The notes under the pieces were generated by a model that made no database searches, was not told the DNA's origin, and was given only the letters and a program-made list of their open reading frames with translations. From the NCBI RefSeq assembly GCF_008704655.1, contig NZ_CP023688.1, positions 5,191,001 to 5,255,000 on the forward strand: 64,000 nt of DNA, read 5' to 3'. The position numbers and the translations under genes were made by a program. Numbering within the stretch: the first letter of the stretch is position 1; every line of letters begins with the position of its first letter. This DNA comes from Streptomyces rimosus (GTDB taxonomy: Bacteria > Actinomycetota > Actinomycetes > Streptomycetales > Streptomycetaceae). Positions 30,450 to 40,267 of this stretch are shown here, piece by piece.

Positions 30450-30893
30450 GTGCGTACGTTCAGCCCCAAGCCCGGCGATGTCCAGCGCCAGTGGCACATC
30501 ATCGACGCCCAGGACGTCGTCCTGGGCCGTCTGGCCTCCCAGGCCGCCTCCCTCCTGCGGGGTAAGCACAAGCCGGTGTACGCGCCGCACGTCGACACCG
30601 GCGACTTCGTCGTCATCATCAACGCCGACAAGGTGCACCTGTCCGGCAACAAGCGCATCCAGAAGATGGCTTACCGCCACTCCGGTTTCCCGGGCGGTCT
30701 GCGTGCGGTCCGTTACGAGGACCTGCTCGAGAAGAACCCCGAGAAGGCCGTCGAGAAGGCCATCAAGGGCATGCTTCCCAAGAACACCCTGGGCCGTCAG
30801 ATGCTCTCGAAGCTGAAGGTCTACGCGGGCGCCGAGCACCCGCACGCTGCCCAGCAGCCGGTCCCGTTCGAGATCACCCAGGTCGCGCAGTAA
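30450..30893 (+). CDS. rplM: 50S ribosomal protein L13
   Basis: Early-assembly 50S protein. GTG 30450 gives [20 protein letters not shown] and 147 residues, the family length. The conserved [20 protein letters not shown] is present. It is in an operon with rpsI, which starts 41 bases later. Confidence 0.98.
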   Translation: MRTFSPKPGDVQRQWHIIDAQDVVLGRLASQAASLLRGKHKPVYAPHVDTGDFVVIINADKVHLSGNKRIQKMAYRHSGFPGGLRAVRYEDLLEKNPEKAVEKAIKGMLPKNTLGRQMLSKLKVYAGAEHPHAAQQPVPFEITQVAQ

Positions 30894-30934
30894 GTCCGGC
30901 CACCCCCTAAGACGAAAAGAATCTGAGGAGCATC

Positions 30935-31447
30935 GTGGCTGAGACCACCCCCGAGACCCCGCTGGACGAGGTCGAGGTCGAGGAATACACCACCGAGACC
31001 GAGGTCCCGCTGGAGGGCGAGTACACCTCCGAGTCGCTCGCCTCGCGCTTCGGCGACCCGCAGCCGGCCGCCGGCCTCGGCCGTCGCAAGAACGCCATCG
31101 CCCGCGTGCGGATCATCCCGGGCACCGGCCAGTGGAAGATCAACGGTCGCACCCTTGAGGGTTACTTCCCGAACAAGGTGCACCAGCAGGAAGTCAACGA
31201 GCCCTTCAAGGTGCTCGAGCTCGACAACCGCTACGACGTCGTGGCCCGCATCTCCGGCGGCGGCATCTCCGGCCAGGCCGGTGCGCTGCGCCTGGGCGTG
31301 GCCCGTGCGCTGAACGAGGCGGACGAGGACAACAACCGCGGCCCGCTGAAGAAGGCCGGCTTCCTCAAGCGCGACGACCGTGCGGTCGAGCGCAAGAAGG
31401 CCGGTCTGAAGAAGGCCCGCAAGGCGCCGCAGTACAGCAAGCGCTAA
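30935..31447 (+). CDS. rpsI: 30S ribosomal protein S9
   Basis: Its C-terminal tail touches the P-site tRNA anticodon loop. It has 170 residues: an acidic, probably flexible N-terminal extension of about 40 residues ([20 protein letters not shown]), common in actinobacteria, then the S9 core [17 protein letters not shown] and the ending KAPQYSKR with the invariant Lys-Arg. Confidence 0.98.
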   Translation: MAETTPETPLDEVEVEEYTTETEVPLEGEYTSESLASRFGDPQPAAGLGRRKNAIARVRIIPGTGQWKINGRTLEGYFPNKVHQQEVNEPFKVLELDNRYDVVARISGGGISGQAGALRLGVARALNEADEDNNRGPLKKAGFLKRDDRAVERKKAGLKKARKAPQYSKR

Positions 31448-31477
31448 TTGCCGCTTGGCTGCTCGCGCGGCTCTTGG

Positions 31478-31518
31478 CGAACGCCCCGGTGGCACCATCC
31501 GTGCTGCCGGGGCGTTCG
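31478..31518 (+). terminator. Terminator after rplM-rpsI
   Basis: The arms CGAACGCCCCGG (31478-31489) and CCGGGGCGTTCG (31507-31518) pair perfectly over 12 bases with a 17-base loop, 30 bases after the rpsI stop. Confidence 0.75.
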
Positions 31519-31589
31519 GCTATCCGGGACCAGCGGCGTATACCTGGACGCAATGCTCTGGTCCACGTACATCAACTCGGAGGACACCA

Positions 31590-32948
31590 GTGGGACGACT
31601 CTTCGGCACGGACGGTGTGCGCGGTGTCGCCAACGCCGATCTGACGGCCGAGCTGGCGCTCGGTCTCTCGGTCGCGGCGGCGCATGTGCTCGCGGAAGCC
31701 GGCACGTTTGAGGGGCACCGGCCGGTGGCCGTGGTCGGGCGCGATCCGCGGGCGTCGGGAGAGTTCCTGGAGGCCGCGGTCGTGGCGGGCCTGGCCAGCG
31801 CGGGCGTGGACGTGCTGCGGGTGGGCGTGCTGCCGACCCCGGCCGTGGCGTACCTGACCGGGTCGCTCGGCGCCGACCTGGGCGTGATGCTCTCCGCCAG
31901 CCACAACCCGATGCCCGACAACGGCATCAAGTTCTTCGCCCGCGGCGGCCACAAGCTCGCCGACGAGCTGGAGGACCGCATCGAGCGTACGTACCGGGCG
32001 CACAGCGCCGGCGAGCCGTGGGACCGGCCGACCGGCGCCGGTGTCGGCCGGGTCAAGGACTACGACCAGGGCTTCGACAACTACGTCGCCCATCTGGTGG
32101 GCGTGCTGCCCAACCGCCTGGACGGCCTGAAGATCGTCATCGACGGCGCGCACGGCGCCGCCTCCCGGGTCTCCCCGGAGGCGTTCGCGCGGGCCGGCGC
32201 CGAGGTCGTCACCATCGGCACCGAGCCCGACGGCCTGAACATCAACGACGACTGCGGCTCCACCCACATCGCCAAGCTGCGCGCCGCGGTCGTCGAGCAG
32301 GGCGCCGACCTCGGTGTGGCGCACGACGGCGACGCGGACCGCTGCCTGGCCGTGGACCACGCGGGCAACGAGATCGACGGCGACCAGATCCTGGCCGTCC
32401 TGGCGCTCGGCATGCGCGAGGCCGGCACGCTGCGCAAGAACACCGTCGTGGCGACCGTCATGTCCAACCTGGGCTTCAAGCTCGCCATGGAGCGCGAGGG
32501 CCTGACCTTCGTCCAGACGGCGGTCGGCGACCGCTACGTCCTGGAGGAGATGAAGGCCGGCGGCTTCGCGCTCGGCGGCGAGCAGTCCGGCCACGTCATC
32601 GCGCTGGACCACGCCACGACCGGCGACGGCACCCTCACCGGCCTGATGCTGGCCGCGCGCGTCGCGGCGACCGGCCGCCCGCTGGCCGAGCTGGTCCGCG
32701 TCATGGAGCGGCTGCCGCAGGTGCTGGTGAACGTCCCCGACGTGGACAAGACGCGCGTCGGCACCTCGCCGGAGCTGACCTCCGCGGTCGCCGAGGCCGA
32801 GAAGGAACTGGGCGCCACCGGCCGCGTCCTGCTGCGCCCCTCCGGCACCGAGCCGCTGGTCCGCGTCATGGTCGAGGCCGCCGACATCGAGCAGGCCGGG
32901 GCCGTCGCCGGGCGGCTGGCCGACGTGGTGAAGTCGGCGCTCGGTTAA
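31590..32948 (+). CDS. glmM: Phosphoglucosamine mutase
   Basis: Interconverts glucosamine-6-P and glucosamine-1-P for UDP-GlcNAc and peptidoglycan synthesis. GTG 31590 follows GGAGGA at 31579-31584 and gives [20 protein letters not shown]; 452 residues is the family length. The phosphoserine is Ser104 in SASHNP, the metal loop reads DGDADR, and the C-terminal substrate loop is [15 protein letters not shown]. glmS, the preceding step, is 2.3 kb downstream. A MITE-like element lies directly after the stop codon. Confidence 0.99.
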   Translation: MGRLFGTDGVRGVANADLTAELALGLSVAAAHVLAEAGTFEGHRPVAVVGRDPRASGEFLEAAVVAGLASAGVDVLRVGVLPTPAVAYLTGSLGADLGVMLSASHNPMPDNGIKFFARGGHKLADELEDRIERTYRAHSAGEPWDRPTGAGVGRVKDYDQGFDNYVAHLVGVLPNRLDGLKIVIDGAHGAASRVSPEAFARAGAEVVTIGTEPDGLNINDDCGSTHIAKLRAAVVEQGADLGVAHDGDADRCLAVDHAGNEIDGDQILAVLALGMREAGTLRKNTVVATVMSNLGFKLAMEREGLTFVQTAVGDRYVLEEMKAGGFALGGEQSGHVIALDHATTGDGTLTGLMLAARVAATGRPLAELVRVMERLPQVLVNVPDVDKTRVGTSPELTSAVAEAEKELGATGRVLLRPSGTEPLVRVMVEAADIEQAGAVAGRLADVVKSALG

Positions 32949-32953
32949 TCCCC

Positions 32954-33170
32954 AGGGCGTGTCTTTTGGAGCAGCCCGCGGCGTCTGGTGATGGGGGCAC
33001 CTCCCGCGCCCGTCCAGGGCTGCGGGGGAGCCTCGCAAGGCGGAGCATTGCCCTCGGACCGGGTGTCCGTGGGTGATGCGACAACGCCGCGTGGGGGCAC
33101 CTCCCAGCGGTAGCTGGGGGAGTGCCGTGCCAGGCGTCGCGGGCCCAGGGTGATCCGAAAGACACGCCCT
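32954..33170. mobile_element. MITE-like element with 17-base terminal inverted repeats
   Basis: A 217-base non-coding unit is bounded by AGGGCGTGTCTTTTGGA (32954-32970) and, inverted, TCCGAAAGACACGCCCT (33154-33170), with one mismatch in 17. Inside, GGGGGCACCTCCC occurs twice exactly 100 bases apart (32993 and 33093), the second as part of a hairpin CTCCCAGC-GGTA-GCTGGGGGAG. No transposase is encoded and no clear target duplication is visible. It begins six bases after the glmM stop, and its right end supplies two bases of the stop codon of the convergent DUF389 gene. Confidence 0.7.
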
Positions 33171-34101
33171 AACCGCGTACGCGCTTCCTGCCGGCCCAGA
33201 AGAGTTTCTGGGCCAGCAGCGTCAGCGTGCCCGCGACGACGATGCCGAGAAGGTTCAGCAGGAGCTGTTCCGTGGAGCCCCACGCCTGCTTGTACGAGCT
33301 GTAGCCGAAGGCGACGGCGGCGTTCGCGGCGGCGGGGACGGTGGTGACCGAGATCGCCACGCCGACCAGGGCGCCGGACTTCGCCGAGGTCAGTGACAGT
33401 GTCCCGGCCGCTCCGGCGAGCAGGGCCACGACGAAGGACATCGGGTCCGGCTGCCAGATGAACGACGTGTTGGGGCGCGCCCCCTCGACCTGGCTCTCCT
33501 TGAAGAGCCCCGCCGCGTCCATGAGCAGGCTGAACCCCACCGTCACCGCCATCGCCACCGCGAAGCCCACGACCAGTGCCAGCAGGGCGCGCCAGGCCAG
33601 CCGGGGCGCGCGGCGCACCAGGGCCGTGCAGACGCCGGCCAGCGGGCCGAACTCCGGGCCGACGGCCATCGCGCCGACGATCAGGATGGCGTTGTCCAGC
33701 ACCACGCCGCAGGCCGCGAGCATCGTGGCGAGCGTGAGGAACGCCAGATAGGTGACGGAGAGCGTGGACTCCTCGTGGGTGGCGTCGGTCAGCGACTCCC
33801 ACAGCACCGCGTCCACGCCCTCGCCGGGCGCTTCCCTCTCCGCCCGGTCCGCGCGGTCGGACAGGGACAGGTCGATGTTCTCGACGGCGATGGCGCCGTC
33901 CCGGTCGATGCCGAGCGCCCGCAGCTCGTGCAGCAGCCCGTCGGCGGCCTCGCGGGCCACGTCGCACGTGATCACGTCCCCCTGGGGGTCGCGTGCGGCG
34001 CCGGTCAGGACGGCGAGGTGGGTGGTGCCGACCGTGTCCTCCACCAGGTGCAGCACGGCCTGCGTACGGTCGGCGGGGACGATCAGGCGCAGGTGCAGCA
34101 C
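33169..34101 (-). CDS. DUF389 family membrane protein
   Basis: Protein of 310 residues. The first 90 form a soluble alpha/beta domain (MLHLRLIVPADRTQAVLHLV); then come about six membrane segments, with the family pattern AILIVGAMAVGPEFGPLAG and SAKSGALVGVAISVTTVPAAANAAVAFG. This matches DUF389 membrane proteins, whose function is not settled. Its TAG stop uses two bases from the terminal repeat of the neighbouring MITE-like element (protein ends RKRVRG), so the original C-terminus may have been different. Upstream is coaA on the same strand, 38 bases away. Confidence 0.88.
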   Translation of the reverse strand: MLHLRLIVPADRTQAVLHLVEDTVGTTHLAVLTGAARDPQGDVITCDVAREAADGLLHELRALGIDRDGAIAVENIDLSLSDRADRAEREAPGEGVDAVLWESLTDATHEESTLSVTYLAFLTLATMLAACGVVLDNAILIVGAMAVGPEFGPLAGVCTALVRRAPRLAWRALLALVVGFAVAMAVTVGFSLLMDAAGLFKESQVEGARPNTSFIWQPDPMSFVVALLAGAAGTLSLTSAKSGALVGVAISVTTVPAAANAAVAFGYSSYKQAWGSTEQLLLNLLGIVVAGTLTLLAQKLFWAGRKRVRG

Positions 34102-34139
34102 GGCGTACTCCTAGCGGAAGGCGGCGGGGCCCGTCGTCG

Positions 34140-35138
34140 TCAGAGCTTGCGCAGCGAGAGCCGCTGCACCTTGTGATCGGGTCCCTTGCGCAGGACGAGG
34201 GTGGCGCGGCCGCGGGTCGGTGCGACGTTCTGTTCCAGGTTGGGCTTGTTGACGGTGCGCCAGATCATGCGCGCGTAGTCGAGGGCTTCTTCCTCGGAAA
34301 CCTGGGTGTACTTCCGGAAGTACGAGAACGGGTTCTGGAAGGCGGTGTCGCGCAGTTTGCGGAAGCGGCCCAGGTACCACTGCTCGATGTCTTCCGTACG
34401 GGCGTCCACGTAGACCGAGAAGTCGAAGAAGTCGGCGAGGCCGAGGCGGGTGCGGCCGTCCTTGCCGGGCAGGGCGGGCTGGAGGACGTTCAGGCCCTCG
34501 ACGATGAGGATGTCGGGGCGGTGCACGGTGAGGCGTTCGCCGGGCACGATGTCGTAGATCAGGTGCGAGTAGACCGGCGCGCTGACCTCGGACTTGCCGG
34601 ACTTCACATCGGCGACGAAGCGGGTCAGCGCCCGGCGGTCGTACGACTCGGGGAAGCCCTTGCGCGACATCAGGCCGCGACGGTGCAGCTCGGCGTTGGG
34701 GAACAGGAAGCCGTCGGTGGTGACCAGCTCGACGCGCGGGTGCTCCGGCCAGCGGGCCAGCAGCGCCTGGAGGAGCCGGGCGGTGGTGGACTTGCCGACC
34801 GCCACGCTGCCCGCGACCCCTATGACGAACGGTGTGCCGGGCTGCGCGCCGTGGCCGCCGCCCGCGTCGCCGAGGAAGGTGTTCAGGGCGCCGCGCAGGT
34901 TGCTGGTGGCGCCCACGTACAGGTTGAGCAGCCGGGACAGCGGCAGGTAGACGTCGCGCACCTCGTCCAGGTCGATCACGTCGCCCAGGCCGCGCAGCCG
35001 CTCGACCTCCTCGGCGGTCAGCGGCAGCGGTGTCTTCTCCCGCAGGGCGCTCCACTCGGCGCGCGTCAGGTCCACGTACGGCGTGCGCTCGGCGCGGCGG
35101 CGGTGCTGCGACTCGGTCGGCTCTGTGGTGAGGGGCAC
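34140..35138 (-). CDS. coaA: Type I pantothenate kinase
   Basis: Phosphorylates pantothenate, the first committed step to CoA. GTG 35138 gives [20 protein letters not shown] and 332 residues, close to the usual length; the open frame runs far upstream but only as an antisense shadow of glmS. Walker [13 protein letters not shown] at 107-118, and the family segments [21 protein letters not shown] and EGLNVLQP are clear. A -10-like GACAAT six bases upstream, without a ribosome site, suggests a leaderless mRNA. Divergent from glmS. Confidence 0.97.
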   Translation of the reverse strand: MPLTTEPTESQHRRRAERTPYVDLTRAEWSALREKTPLPLTAEEVERLRGLGDVIDLDEVRDVYLPLSRLLNLYVGATSNLRGALNTFLGDAGGGHGAQPGTPFVIGVAGSVAVGKSTTARLLQALLARWPEHPRVELVTTDGFLFPNAELHRRGLMSRKGFPESYDRRALTRFVADVKSGKSEVSAPVYSHLIYDIVPGERLTVHRPDILIVEGLNVLQPALPGKDGRTRLGLADFFDFSVYVDARTEDIEQWYLGRFRKLRDTAFQNPFSYFRKYTQVSEEEALDYARMIWRTVNKPNLEQNVAPTRGRATLVLRKGPDHKVQRLSLRKL

Positions 35139-35144
35139 GCGCCC

Positions 35145-35150
35145 ATTGTC
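35145..35150 (-). promoter_or_regulatory. -10 box, leaderless start of coaA
   Basis: GACAAT on the minus strand ends six bases before the GTG start of coaA; no Shine-Dalgarno sequence intervenes. Confidence 0.5.
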
Positions 35151-35285
35151 CGCGCGCGCGGCGCCCGGTTCTCCCCGGGGTCGGGTTGTGGCCGTGCGTG
35201 TCGCGGGCGTGCCGTGGACGGCGCCGTACGGCAGCGGCGCCGCGGGTTGACCGTATAGAGCGGCGGCTTTGATCACGTCGCCCCG

Positions 35286-35291
35286 TAGGCT
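35286..35291 (+). promoter_or_regulatory. -10 box, leaderless start of glmS
   Basis: TAGGCT ends six bases before ATG 35298, and the intervening gccccc is no ribosome site. A TTGACC at 35247-35252 is too far upstream to be its -35 box. Confidence 0.5.
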
Positions 35292-35297
35292 GCCCCC

Positions 35298-37145
35298 ATG
35301 TGCGGAATCGTGGGGTATGCGGGCGGCCGGTCCGCCCTGGACGTCGTGCTCGCCGGGCTGAAGCGGCTGGAGTACCGCGGCTACGACTCGGCCGGGGTGG
35401 CCGTACTGGCCGACGGCGGTCTGGCCGCGGCCAAGAAGGCGGGCAAACTCGCCAATCTCGACAAGGAACTGGCCGAGCGTCCGCTGCCGGCCGGCTCGAC
35501 CGGGATCGGGCACACCCGGTGGGCCACGCACGGCGCGCCCACGGACGCCAACGCCCATCCGCACCTGGACAACGCCGGGCGGGTCGCCGTCGTCCACAAC
35601 GGCATCATCGAGAACTTCGCGGCGCTGCGGGCCGAACTGTCCGGGCGCGGTCACCGGTTGGCCTCCGAGACGGACACCGAGGTGGTCGGGCACCTGCTGG
35701 CGGAGAGCTTCTCCTCCTGCGGCGATCTGGCCGAGGCGATGCGTCAGGTGTGCCGCCGGCTGGAGGGCGCGTTCACGCTGGTCGCGGTGCACGCGGACGC
35801 GCCGGACGTGGTGGTGGGCGCGCGCCGCAACTCGCCGCTGGTGGTGGGCGTCGGCGAGGACGAGGCGTTCCTCGCGTCGGACGTGGCGGCGTTCATCGCG
35901 TACACCCGTGAGGCGATCGAGCTGGGCCAGGACCAGGTCGTGGAGCTGCGCCGGGACGGGGTGACGGTCACCGACTTCGACGGGGCGCCGGGCGAGGTGC
36001 GCGAGTACCACATCGACTGGGACGCGTCGGCCGCCGAGAAGGGCGGCTACGACTACTTCATGCTCAAGGAGATCGCCGAGCAGCCGAAGGCGGTCGCCGA
36101 CACGCTGCTGGGCCGGGTGGACGCCTCCGGGGTGCTCTCGCTGGACGAGGTGCGCATCGACGACACGGTGCTGCGCGAGGCCACCAAGGTGGTGATAGTG
36201 GCCTGCGGCACCGCCTTCCACGCCGGGATGATCGCCAAGTACGCGATCGAGCACTGGACCCGCATCCCCTGCGAGGTGGAGCTGGCCAGCGAGTTCCGCT
36301 ACCGGGACCCGATCCTGGACCCGCGCACCCTGGTCGTCGCCATCTCGCAGTCCGGCGAGACGATGGACACCCTGATGGCGGTGCGGCACGCCCGCGAGCA
36401 GGGCGCGAAGGTGCTCGCGGTCTGCAACACCAACGGCTCGACGATCCCCCGCGAGTCGGACGCGGTGCTCTACACCCACGCCGGGCCCGAGGTCGCGGTC
36501 GCCTCCACCAAGGCGTTCCTGACCCAGCTGGTGGCCTGCTACCTGCTCGCGCTGTACCTGGGCCAGGTGCGCGGCACCCAGTGGGGCGACGAGATCCGGG
36601 CCGTGGTGCGCGAGCTGGCCGGTGTCGGTTCGCAGGTCGAGCAGGTCCTCGGCACGATGGAGCCGGTACGGGAGCTGGCGCGCAGCCTCGCGGACAAGGA
36701 CACGGTGCTGTTCCTGGGGCGGCACGTGGGCTACCCGGTCGCCCTGGAGGGCGCGCTCAAGCTCAAGGAACTCGCGTACATGCACGCGGAGGGCTTCGCG
36801 GCGGGCGAGCTGAAGCACGGTCCGATCGCGCTGATCGAGGAGGGCGTGCCGGTGGTGGTGGTCGTGCCGTCGCCGCGCGGCCGGTCCGTCCTGCACGGCA
36901 AGATCGTCTCCAATATCCAGGAGATCCGGGCCCGGGGCGCGCGCACCATCGTGATCGCGGAGGAGGGCGACGAGGCGGTCGTCCCGTACGCGGACCACAT
37001 CGTGCGCATCCCGCGCACGCCCACCCTGCTCCAGCCGCTGGTCTCCTCGGTGCCGCTCCAGGTGTTCGCCTGCGAGCTGGCCACGGCGCGCGGCAACGAG
37101 GTGGACCAGCCGCGCAACCTCGCCAAGTCGGTGACCGTCGAATGA
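35298..37145 (+). CDS. glmS: Glutamine-fructose-6-phosphate aminotransferase (isomerising)
   Basis: Makes glucosamine-6-phosphate from fructose-6-P and glutamine, the entry to amino-sugar and peptidoglycan synthesis. It has 615 residues. Cys2 ([10 protein letters not shown]) is the N-terminal nucleophile of the glutaminase domain (to about 230). Two SIS isomerase domains follow, with [18 protein letters not shown] and the C-terminal ending LAKSVTVE. Streptomyces often carry more than one glmS; this copy is linked to acpS and alr. The stop overlaps the acpS start. Confidence 0.98.
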   Translation: MCGIVGYAGGRSALDVVLAGLKRLEYRGYDSAGVAVLADGGLAAAKKAGKLANLDKELAERPLPAGSTGIGHTRWATHGAPTDANAHPHLDNAGRVAVVHNGIIENFAALRAELSGRGHRLASETDTEVVGHLLAESFSSCGDLAEAMRQVCRRLEGAFTLVAVHADAPDVVVGARRNSPLVVGVGEDEAFLASDVAAFIAYTREAIELGQDQVVELRRDGVTVTDFDGAPGEVREYHIDWDASAAEKGGYDYFMLKEIAEQPKAVADTLLGRVDASGVLSLDEVRIDDTVLREATKVVIVACGTAFHAGMIAKYAIEHWTRIPCEVELASEFRYRDPILDPRTLVVAISQSGETMDTLMAVRHAREQGAKVLAVCNTNGSTIPRESDAVLYTHAGPEVAVASTKAFLTQLVACYLLALYLGQVRGTQWGDEIRAVVRELAGVGSQVEQVLGTMEPVRELARSLADKDTVLFLGRHVGYPVALEGALKLKELAYMHAEGFAAGELKHGPIALIEEGVPVVVVVPSPRGRSVLHGKIVSNIQEIRARGARTIVIAEEGDEAVVPYADHIVRIPRTPTLLQPLVSSVPLQVFACELATARGNEVDQPRNLAKSVTVE

Positions 37146-37510
37146 TCATCGGGGTCGGTATCGACGTGGCCGAGATCGACCGTTTCGGGGCGGCCCTGGA
37201 GCGCACCCCGGAGATGGCGCACCGGCTGTTCGTCGAGCGGGAGTTGATACTGCCCAGCGGGGAGCGCCGGGGCATCGCCTCGCTCGCCGCCCGGTTCGCC
37301 GCCAAGGAGGCGGTGGCCAAGGCGCTGGGGGCGCCCGGCGGGCTGCGCTGGACGGACGCGGAGGTCGCGGTGCTGGAGTCCGGGCAGCCGATACTCCAGA
37401 TCCGCGGGACGGTGGCCGAGCGGGCCGCGGAACTGGGCGTACGGTCCTGGCACGTGTCGCTCAGTCACGACGCGGGCGTGGCCTCGGCGGTGGTGATCGC
37501 GGAGGGGTGA
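37142..37510 (+). CDS. acpS: Holo-[acyl-carrier-protein] synthase
   Basis: Transfers the 4'-phosphopantetheine of CoA to acyl carrier proteins. It has 122 residues from the ATG overlapping the glmS stop (ATGA). The magnesium ligands Asp8 ([11 protein letters not shown]) and Glu56 ([12 protein letters not shown]) are present, and the C-terminal [16 protein letters not shown] is typical. Its CoA substrate pathway is represented here by panD and coaA. Confidence 0.98.
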   Translation: MIIGVGIDVAEIDRFGAALERTPEMAHRLFVERELILPSGERRGIASLAARFAAKEAVAKALGAPGGLRWTDAEVAVLESGQPILQIRGTVAERAAELGVRSWHVSLSHDAGVASAVVIAEG

Positions 37511-37558
37511 GCGGCCGCGGCCGGGCGAGCCGACAGGAATGCCGGCGCCGCGCGGGGT

Positions 37559-37564
37559 GAGACT
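37559..37564 (+). promoter_or_regulatory. -10 box, leaderless start of nnr
   Basis: GAGACT ends six bases before ATG 37571, and there is no ribosome site. Confidence 0.4.
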
Positions 37565-37570
37565 GGGGTC

Positions 37571-38998
37571 ATGAGGACTGCGTTCAGCGTGGATGTCGTA
37601 CGGGCGGCCGAGCGGGACCTGATGGCGCGGCTGCCCGAAGGGGCCCTGATGCAACGGGCCGCCGCCGGGCTGGCGGTGGCCTGTGCGGAGATGCTGCGGC
37701 GGGTGTACGGGTCGCGGGTCGTGCTGCTCGTGGGCAGCGGCGACAACGGCGGCGACGCGCTGTACGCGGGCGCCCGGCTGGCCCGGCGCGGCGCGGGCGT
37801 ACGCGCCGTCCTGCTGTCCCCGGAACGTGCGCACGCGGGCGGTCTGGCGGCCCTGCGGGCGGCCGGCGGCCGGGTGTCCGACGACGCCCTCGCGGACATC
37901 GCCCGCGCCGACCTCGTCGTGGACGGCATCGTCGGCATCGGCGGCAAGGGCGGCCTGCGGCCGGAGGCGGCGCGGCTGGCGGAGGCGGCCCGGCAGGCCA
38001 TGGTCGTGTCCGTCGACCTGCCGAGCGGCGTGGACGCGGACTCCGGGGAGGTGCCGGGCGAAGCCGTACGGGCCGATGTGACGGTGACCTTCGGCGCGTA
38101 CAAGCCGGGCCTGCTGATCGACCCGGCGCGCGAGTACGCGGGCGCGCTGCGGCTGGTGGACATCGGCCTCGACCTGCCTGCGGACGCCGCGGTGGAAGCG
38201 CTCCAGTACGCGGACGTGGCGGCGCTGCTGCCCCGCCCCTCGGCGGAGAGCGACAAGTACCGGCGCGGTGTGGTGGGCGTGGTCGCGGGGTCCTCGCGCT
38301 ATCCGGGCGCCGCGGTGCTGGCCGTGTCCGGGGCGCTGCGGGGCGGTGCCGGAGCCGTACGGTACGTGGGCCCGGCGGCCGGCGAGGTGCTGGCCCGGTT
38401 CCCGGAGACCCTGGTGCACGCCGGGCCGCCGTCGAAGGCGGGCCGCGTCCAGTCCTGGGTCATCGGCCCCGGCATCGGCGACGACGGCGACGCGGTGGCG
38501 GACGTGCTCGACTCCGACGTACCGGTGCTGGTGGACGCCGACGGGCTGCGCTTCCTGGACGCCGCGCGGGTACGGGACCGCGCCGCGCCGACCCTGCTGA
38601 CACCGCACGCCGGGGAGGCCGCCGCGCTGCTCGGTGCCGACCGGACGGATGTGGAGGCGTCCCGCCTGCGCTCCGTACGGGAACTGGCCGAGCGGTACGG
38701 CGCCACGGCCCTCCTGAAGGGCTCCACCACCCTCGTCGCCGACCCGGCGGGCGGCCCCGTACGCGCCAATCCCACCGGCACCGGCTGGCTGGCCACCGCC
38801 GGCAGCGGCGACGTGCTGTCCGGCCTCACCGGCTCCCTCCTGGCCACCGGCCTGTCCGCGCGCGACGCCGCCTCCGCGGGCGCGTACCTGCACGGCCTGG
38901 CCGCCCGGCTGGCGGCCACCCCGGACGGCGCGCCGATCCTGGCCACGGACGTGGCGGGGGCGCTGGGGGAGGCGTGGCGGGACGTCAGCCGGTTCTGA
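37571..38998 (+). CDS. nnr: Bifunctional NAD(P)H-hydrate epimerase / dehydratase
   Basis: Repairs hydrated NAD(P)H. The 475-residue fusion carries both activities. Residues about 1-215 form the epimerase (YjeF N-like) domain with GSGDNGGDALYAGARLA and VDLPSGVDADSG. Residues about 220-475 form the ribokinase-like dehydratase with TPHAGEAAALLG, GSTTLVA and the anion-hole motif AGSGDVLSG. Lies between acpS and alr, the usual Streptomyces order. The start has a -10-like box six bases before it. Confidence 0.97.
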   Translation: MRTAFSVDVVRAAERDLMARLPEGALMQRAAAGLAVACAEMLRRVYGSRVVLLVGSGDNGGDALYAGARLARRGAGVRAVLLSPERAHAGGLAALRAAGGRVSDDALADIARADLVVDGIVGIGGKGGLRPEAARLAEAARQAMVVSVDLPSGVDADSGEVPGEAVRADVTVTFGAYKPGLLIDPAREYAGALRLVDIGLDLPADAAVEALQYADVAALLPRPSAESDKYRRGVVGVVAGSSRYPGAAVLAVSGALRGGAGAVRYVGPAAGEVLARFPETLVHAGPPSKAGRVQSWVIGPGIGDDGDAVADVLDSDVPVLVDADGLRFLDAARVRDRAAPTLLTPHAGEAAALLGADRTDVEASRLRSVRELAERYGATALLKGSTTLVADPAGGPVRANPTGTGWLATAGSGDVLSGLTGSLLATGLSARDAASAGAYLHGLAARLAATPDGAPILATDVAGALGEAWRDVSRF

Positions 38999-39028
38999 GG
39001 CGTGCCCGCGAGGAGGCGTGCCCGCGAG
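38997..39028. repeat. 16-base tandem duplication at the nnr 3' end
   Basis: GAGGCGTGCCCGCGAG occurs twice in direct succession (38997-39012 and 39013-39028). The first copy begins on the second base of the nnr stop codon. Probably a recent slippage duplication. Confidence 0.85.
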
Positions 39029-39094
39029 CGGCCGCCCGGCCTCCTGCTCACGGCCCCGCACACCTGCCTCTCCAGGCCCCAACCGCCGTCCTGA

Positions 39095-39100
39095 GACACT
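39095..39100 (+). promoter_or_regulatory. -10 box, leaderless start of alr
   Basis: GACACT ends six bases before ATG 39107. The gggtgg in between is too close to act as a ribosome site. Confidence 0.4.
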
Positions 39101-39106
39101 GGGTGG

Positions 39107-40267
39107 ATGAACCACACAGCCATGCGTGCCCGTGCGGCCATCGACCTCGCCGCGGTGCGCTCCAATGTGCGGGCGCTGCGGGCCCGCGCGCCGCGGGCCG
39201 AGCTGATGGCCGTGGTGAAGTCGGACGGGTACGGCCACGGCGCCGTCCGGTGCGCCCGTGCCGCGCGGGAGGCCGGGGCGACATGGCTGGGCACGGCCCT
39301 GCCGGAGGAGGCGTTCGCGCTGCGGGAGGCGGGCGACACCGGCCGCCTGATGTGCTGGCTGTGGACGCCCGGCGGGCCCTGGCGGCAGGCCGTCGAGCAG
39401 GACATCGACGTGTCCGTCAGCGGGACGTGGGCGCTGCGCGAGGTCATGGACGCGGCGCGGGCGTGCGGCCGTACCGCCCGCGTACAGCTGAAGGTCGACA
39501 CCGGGCTGGGGCGCAACGGCTGCCAGCCCGCCGACTGGGCCGAACTGGTCGCCGCCGCGCGCGCCGCCGAGGCCGAGGGCGCGATCCGCGTCACCGGCGT
39601 CTGGTCGCACTTCGCCTGCGCCGACGAGCCGGGCCACCCCTCCATCGACGCCCAGCTCGCGGCCTTCGCCGAGGCCGACGCGGTGGTCCGCAAGGCCGGA
39701 CTGGACCCCGAGGTACGGCACCACGCCAACACCCCGGCGCTGCTCAGCCTGCCCCGGGCCCACTTCGACCTGGTGCGCGCCGGAATCGGTGTCTACGGCC
39801 TCTCGCCCAGCCCCGAGATGGGCGTGCCGGAGGACTTCGGACTGCGGCCGGTGATGACGCTGGAGGCGTCTTTGGCGTCGGTGAAGCGGGTACCCGGCGG
39901 CCACGGTGTCTCGTACGGGCACCAGTACACGACGTCCGGCGAGACCACCCTCGCCCTCGTCCCGCTCGGCTACGCCGACGGCATCCCCCGGCATGCGTCG
40001 GGCAGCGGACCGGTGCTGGTCGCGGGCAAATGGCGGACGGTCGCCGGACGGATCGCGATGGACCAGTTTGTGGTCGATCTTGGCGGGGACCCGGCCCAGG
40101 TGGGAGACGTGGCTGTGCTGTTCGGCCCGGGGAACCGGGGCGAGCCGACCGCCGAGGACTGGGCGCGTGCGACGGGCACCATCGGGTACGAAATCGTCAC
40201 GCGGATCGGTACCCGGGTGCCACGCGTCTATGTTGATGAGCGCGCGGACACGGGGAGCGGGACATGA
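39107..40267 (+). CDS. alr: Alanine racemase
   Basis: PLP enzyme that supplies D-alanine for peptidoglycan. It has 386 residues. The PLP lysine is Lys38 in AVVKSDGYGHG; the second catalytic base, Tyr, is in HGVSYGHQYTT. The N-terminal TIM barrel and the C-terminal beta domain (LGYADGIPRHAS, GRIAMDQFVVDLG) are complete. Start at 39107 was preferred because of the -10-like box; an in-frame ATG five codons later is possible. Overlaps the next gene by four bases (ATGA). Confidence 0.98.
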   Translation: MNHTAMRARAAIDLAAVRSNVRALRARAPRAELMAVVKSDGYGHGAVRCARAAREAGATWLGTALPEEAFALREAGDTGRLMCWLWTPGGPWRQAVEQDIDVSVSGTWALREVMDAARACGRTARVQLKVDTGLGRNGCQPADWAELVAAARAAEAEGAIRVTGVWSHFACADEPGHPSIDAQLAAFAEADAVVRKAGLDPEVRHHANTPALLSLPRAHFDLVRAGIGVYGLSPSPEMGVPEDFGLRPVMTLEASLASVKRVPGGHGVSYGHQYTTSGETTLALVPLGYADGIPRHASGSGPVLVAGKWRTVAGRIAMDQFVVDLGGDPAQVGDVAVLFGPGNRGEPTAEDWARATGTIGYEIVTRIGTRVPRVYVDERADTGSGT

